Assembly: GCF_900129575.1 (NCBI RefSeq)
Contig: NZ_FQWE01000002.1
Coordinates: 62,001-126,000, forward strand
DNA length: 64,000 nucleotides
Reading direction: 5' to 3'
From: Flavobacterium segetis
GTDB taxonomy: Bacteria; Bacteroidota; Bacteroidia; Flavobacteriales; Flavobacteriaceae
The notes under the pieces were generated by a model. It saw only the letters and a program-made list of their open reading frames with translations. It was not told the origin of the DNA and made no database searches. Positions 63,633 to 64,000 of this stretch are shown here, in pieces. The position numbers and the translations under genes were made by a program. Positions within the stretch are counted from its first letter, which is position 1; every line of letters begins with the position of its first letter.

Positions 63633-64000
63633 TAATAGTTGATTCAAATGCTTTGATTGTATTGTTAATTGGCACTATTGATCCAAAATTATTTAAAACA
63701 CATAAAGCTACATCAATATATGATGAAGATGATTTTCATGAATTATTAAATGTAATTGAAGATTTTAAAGAAATTATAGTTTTACCAAATATTTGGACTG
63801 AAGTTGATAATCTTTTAAATACCTTCGGAGGAAATTACAAATATCCATATATTCAAAAAATACGAGAAGTAATTAAAATTACATCGGAAAACTATATTGA
63901 CTCAAAAAAAGGTTGCGAATTGGAAAGTTTTTCACAAATAGGACTAACAGATTCACTGGTGCTTGAACAAGCAAAATCTTGCAAAATATTGATTACATCA
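63629..64000 (+). CDS. PIN-like domain protein, truncated by the window end
   Basis: 124 codons are present without a stop. It opens with IIVDSNALIVLLIG, an Asp at the end of a first strand as in PIN nucleases. An acidic position follows in NIWTEVDNLLN, and near the end SQIGLTDSLVLEQAKSCKIL precedes LITS, where PIN proteins have the TDxxxxxxA and LITxD pattern. These are candidate metal ligands for ribonuclease activity. It overlaps the upstream gene by 4 bp. Confidence 0.65.
   Translation, partial: MIIVDSNALIVLLIGTIDPKLFKTHKATSIYDEDDFHELLNVIEDFKEIIVLPNIWTEVDNLLNTFGGNYKYPYIQKIREVIKITSENYIDSKKGCELESFSQIGLTDSLVLEQAKSCKILITS

Noticed and set aside
1..64000. CRISPR array, prophage or integrated plasmid
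   Set aside because: No regularly spaced repeats, phage structural genes, integrase or conjugation genes were seen; the only mobile element is the insertion sequence at 44475-45459.

Overview
The window is AT-rich chromosomal DNA of a Flavobacterium-like member of the Bacteroidota. The evidence is a SusC/SusD pair, an alternative complex III and caa3-type oxidase operon, many -7 boxes of the form TAnnTTTG (the Bacteroidota promoter consensus), a DUF3127 protein, DUF2723 and DUF4301 proteins, and SPOR and TonB-dependent receptor families. All intact genes read with the standard code.

Layout. 1-8285 is a small carbohydrate-uptake locus: the first codons of a SusD homologue, SusC, a secreted GH65 enzyme, a decayed LacI regulator and an intact LacI paralogue. 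Near-identical palindromic operators sit about 66-68 bp upstream of the -7 boxes of both susC and the GH65 gene, so the two are probably one regulon. 8294-10329 holds queG, which has no normal start codon, and ruvB. 10410-21855 is an eight-gene respiratory operon, actABCDEF-ctaC-ctaD, read leftward. 22067-28872 holds a SPOR protein, the rimP-nusA-infB operon and a tandem universal stress protein. tRNA-Gln follows, then a giant DUF2723 membrane protein, a polysaccharide deacetylase, a cysteine-less thioredoxin-like protein, a phosphoesterase, a secreted protein of unknown role, polA and an orphan LacI regulator.

41270-44100 is a translation cluster: rplM-rpsI, rpsB and tsf. Next comes a complete 985-bp IS1595-type insertion sequence with 8-bp target duplications and a nonsense-mutated transposase. 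Beside it lies a small lipoprotein gene with six in-frame stops and no frameshift. 45994-52850 holds tag, aat, DUF3127, a flavin reductase, a histidine kinase, a transglutaminase-like protein, HIT, greA and a Rieske-like lipoprotein. 52905-59393 is a vitamin-uptake neighbourhood: a TonB receptor under a TPP riboswitch, arfB, a NadR-like kinase fused to DUF4301, a PnuC-type transporter and a GGGP synthase homologue. The right end holds a truncated haemoglobin, a phosphopantetheinyl transferase, ahcY, an SMR transporter and the start of a two-gene unit with a PIN-like protein.

Points most worth a second look: the matched operator/promoter spacing in the sugar locus; terminator-like hairpins in the leaders of both rimP-nusA-infB and greA, two operons encoding elongation factors; the frame-preserving multi-stop pseudogene; the NadR-DUF4301 fusion beside a TPP-controlled receptor; and several proteins that keep a fold but have lost its cofactor or redox residues.
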